Shown here: in pieces, positions 62,765 through 64,000 of the stretch
Layout: each line of letters opens with the position of its first letter
Position numbering within the stretch: the first letter of the stretch is position 1
Assembly: GCA_020852925.1 (NCBI GenBank)
Contig: JADYZU010000051.1
Location: 33,174 to 97,173, forward strand
Length of the DNA: 64,000 nucleotides
Direction: 5' to 3'
Origin: Rubellimicrobium sp.
GTDB taxonomy: Bacteria > Pseudomonadota > Alphaproteobacteria > Rhodobacterales > Rhodobacteraceae
Notes under the pieces: generated by a model
What the model was told of the DNA's origin: nothing
Seen by the model: only the letters and a program-made list of their open reading frames with translations
Database searches by the model: none
Translations under genes and position numbers: made by a program

Positions 62765-63328
62765 TCAGCTATTGAACGGCATCTTGAAGTGCTTCAGGAG
62801 CGCCTTCGCCTCTGCATCCGTCCTCGCGGTGGTGCAGATGACGATGTCCATGCCCCAGATCTCATCGACCTTGTCGAAGTTGATCTCGGGGAAAATGATG
62901 TGCTCCTTGATGCCGAAGGCATAGTTGCCGCGGCCGTCGAACGCCTTGCCCGACACGCCGCGGAAGTCGCGCACGCGCGGCAGGGCCACGGTGATGAGGC
63001 GGTCAAGGAATTCATACATCCGGTCGCCGCGCAGCGTGACCTTGGCGCCAAGCGCCATGCCCTCGCGCACGCGGAAGCCCGCGATCGACTTGCCGGCCTT
63101 GGTCACGACGGCCTTCTGGCCGGCGATGGTCGCCAGATCCTCGGCGGCCGACTTGGCCTTCTTGCTGTCCCGCACCGCTTCGGCACCGCAGCCGATGTTC
63201 AGCACGATCTTCTCGAGCTTCGGCACCTGCATCTCGTTGCCGTAGCCGAATTCCTGCTTCAGCGCCGCGCGGATGGTCTCGCGGTAGAGCGCCTTGTAGC
63301 GCGGGGTATAGGTGGCTGTGTCAAGCAT
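62765..63328 (-). CDS. rplE: Ribosomal protein L5
   Basis: 187 residues. [40 protein letters not shown] and [20 protein letters not shown] are L5, which binds 5S rRNA. Its start overlaps the rplX stop by one base. Confidence 0.98.
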   Translation of the reverse strand: MLDTATYTPRYKALYRETIRAALKQEFGYGNEMQVPKLEKIVLNIGCGAEAVRDSKKAKSAAEDLATIAGQKAVVTKAGKSIAGFRVREGMALGAKVTLRGDRMYEFLDRLITVALPRVRDFRGVSGKAFDGRGNYAFGIKEHIIFPEINFDKVDEIWGMDIVICTTARTDAEAKALLKHFKMPFNS

Positions 63329-63633
63329 CAGATCGCCTCCCCGGTGGTCTTGGCAAACCGGACCTTCTTGCCGTCCTCGAAGCGGAAGCCGACGCGGCTG
63401 GCCTTGCCCTGCCCGTCGACGATGGCGAGGTTCGACAGATCGACCGGCATCGCCTTGGGAATGCGGCCGCCCTGCGAAGTCTGGGTCTGGCGCTGGTGAC
63501 GGATGGCGATGTTCACGCCACCCACGACGGCCTTGCCGGCCTTCGGATCGACGCTTTCGATCTCGCCCTGCTTGCCCCGGTCCTTGCCGGCAAGGACGAT
63601 GACCTTGTCACCCTTGCGAAGTTTGGCGGCCAT
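63328..63633 (-). CDS. rplX: Ribosomal protein L24
   Basis: 101 residues from ATG 63633. [20 protein letters not shown] (KOW motif) is L24, an early 50S assembly initiator. The ATG overlaps the rplN stop (ATGA); a GTG one codon earlier is also open. Confidence 0.97.
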   Translation of the reverse strand: MAAKLRKGDKVIVLAGKDRGKQGEIESVDPKAGKAVVGGVNIAIRHQRQTQTSQGGRIPKAMPVDLSNLAIVDGQGKASRVGFRFEDGKKVRFAKTTGEAI

Positions 63634-64000
63634 CACAGCACCTCCGGCGCAAGCGAGATGATCTTCATGAAGTTCTTCGCCCGCAGTTCGCGCACGACCG
63701 GCCCGAAGATGCGGGTGCCGACCGGCTCGCCCTGGTTGTTGAGGATGACCGCGGCGTTGCGGTCAAAGCGGATCAGCGTGCCGTCGTCGCGACGGACCGG
63801 GAAAGAAGTGCGCACGACCACGGCCTTGCGCACGTCGCCCTTCTTCACGCGACCCTTGGGAATCGCCTCCTTAACCGACACCACGATGATGTCGCCCACG
63901 GATGCGTAGCGGCGGTGCGAACCGCCCAGAACCTTGATGCACTGCACCCGGCGAGCGCCGGAGTTGTCAGCGACATCCAGATTGGTCTGCATCTGGATCA
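63633..64000 (-). CDS. rplN: Ribosomal protein L14 (start cut by window edge)
   Basis: The sequence [20 protein letters not shown] and [20 protein letters not shown] is L14. The window ends with TGATCCAG on the minus strand; adding one A would give the normal start Met-Ile-Gln-Met-Gln, so only one base is missing. It continues the spc operon off the right edge. Confidence 0.96.
   Translation of the reverse strand, partial: IQMQTNLDVADNSGARRVQCIKVLGGSHRRYASVGDIIVVSVKEAIPKGRVKKGDVRKAVVVRTSFPVRRDDGTLIRFDRNAAVILNNQGEPVGTRIFGPVVRELRAKNFMKIISLAPEVL

Overview
The window is a stretch of bacterial chromosome from a very GC-rich alphaproteobacterium, almost certainly a member of the Rhodobacterales (Rhodobacteraceae/Paracoccaceae). 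The evidence is the mixture of family-typical genes: MipZ, an ATP12-type F1 chaperone, split b and b' stator subunits of the ATP synthase, a DUF5928/sulfotransferase pair, a zinc-type adenylate kinase lid, and the order rarA-crcB-RluA-type synthase-HAD phosphatase-ATP12. The genus cannot be named from this sequence alone. Coding density is high, ATGA-type start/stop overlaps are common, and I see no insertion sequence, prophage, CRISPR array or replication origin.

Layout, left to right. 1-5.0 kb: the end of a surface-polysaccharide cluster (two glycosyltransferases, an SDR epimerase, a Gfo/Idh oxidoreductase, and divergently a WecG-type glycosyltransferase). 5.0-6.8 kb: leuA behind a leucine-rich leader peptide and two competing hairpins. 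6.9-13.6 kb: the rod-shape operon mreB-mreC-mreD-mrdA-rodA, with a 2-hydroxyacid dehydrogenase coupled at its end. 13.6-23.2 kb: mixed housekeeping genes (polA, a small zinc protein, a HIT protein, adenosine kinase, nth, an Ada-like repair protein, an OmpA-family lipoprotein) around a divergent DUF5928/sulfotransferase pair. 23.4-26.1 kb: the F0 part of the ATP synthase (atpI-atpB-atpE-b'-b) on the minus strand. 26.3-29.3 kb: regulators, an EamA transporter and a nucleotide-sugar-type glycosyltransferase.

29.4-35.0 kb: ffh, chorismate mutase, rpsP, rimM, trmD, rplS and rpmE, interrupted by an antiparallel phosphotransferase gene. 35.1-38.2 kb: a DEAD-box helicase with a long leader, divergent from mipZ, then a small membrane protein. 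38.4-40 kb: tRNA-Arg(ACG) and an orphan sensor kinase. 40.1-48.2 kb: a co-directional run rpmH-rnpA-yidD-ttcA-EAL protein-yidC-engB-argB-ferredoxin-like-SixA. 48.2-53.4 kb, minus strand: an orphan amino-acid binding protein, ATP12, HAD phosphatase, RluA-type pseudouridine synthase, CrcB and RarA. 53.5-54.8 kb: a LuxR/LuxI quorum-sensing pair directly behind the ribosomal operon. 54.9-64 kb, minus strand: the spc/alpha ribosomal operon from rplN (cut by the window end) to rplQ, including secY, adk and rpoA.

Most of the window is conserved housekeeping. The interesting material is regulatory: a probably leaderless leu leader peptide with an attenuator-like structure, a hairpin whose 3' arm contains the Shine-Dalgarno sequence of the AHL synthase gene, a four-copy dispersed element placed just upstream of genes and always oriented towards them, tandem 37-bp hairpin repeats between rpsP and rimM, and strong hairpins in the gaps around rpoA. 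All of these are readings of the sequence; none has been tested here.
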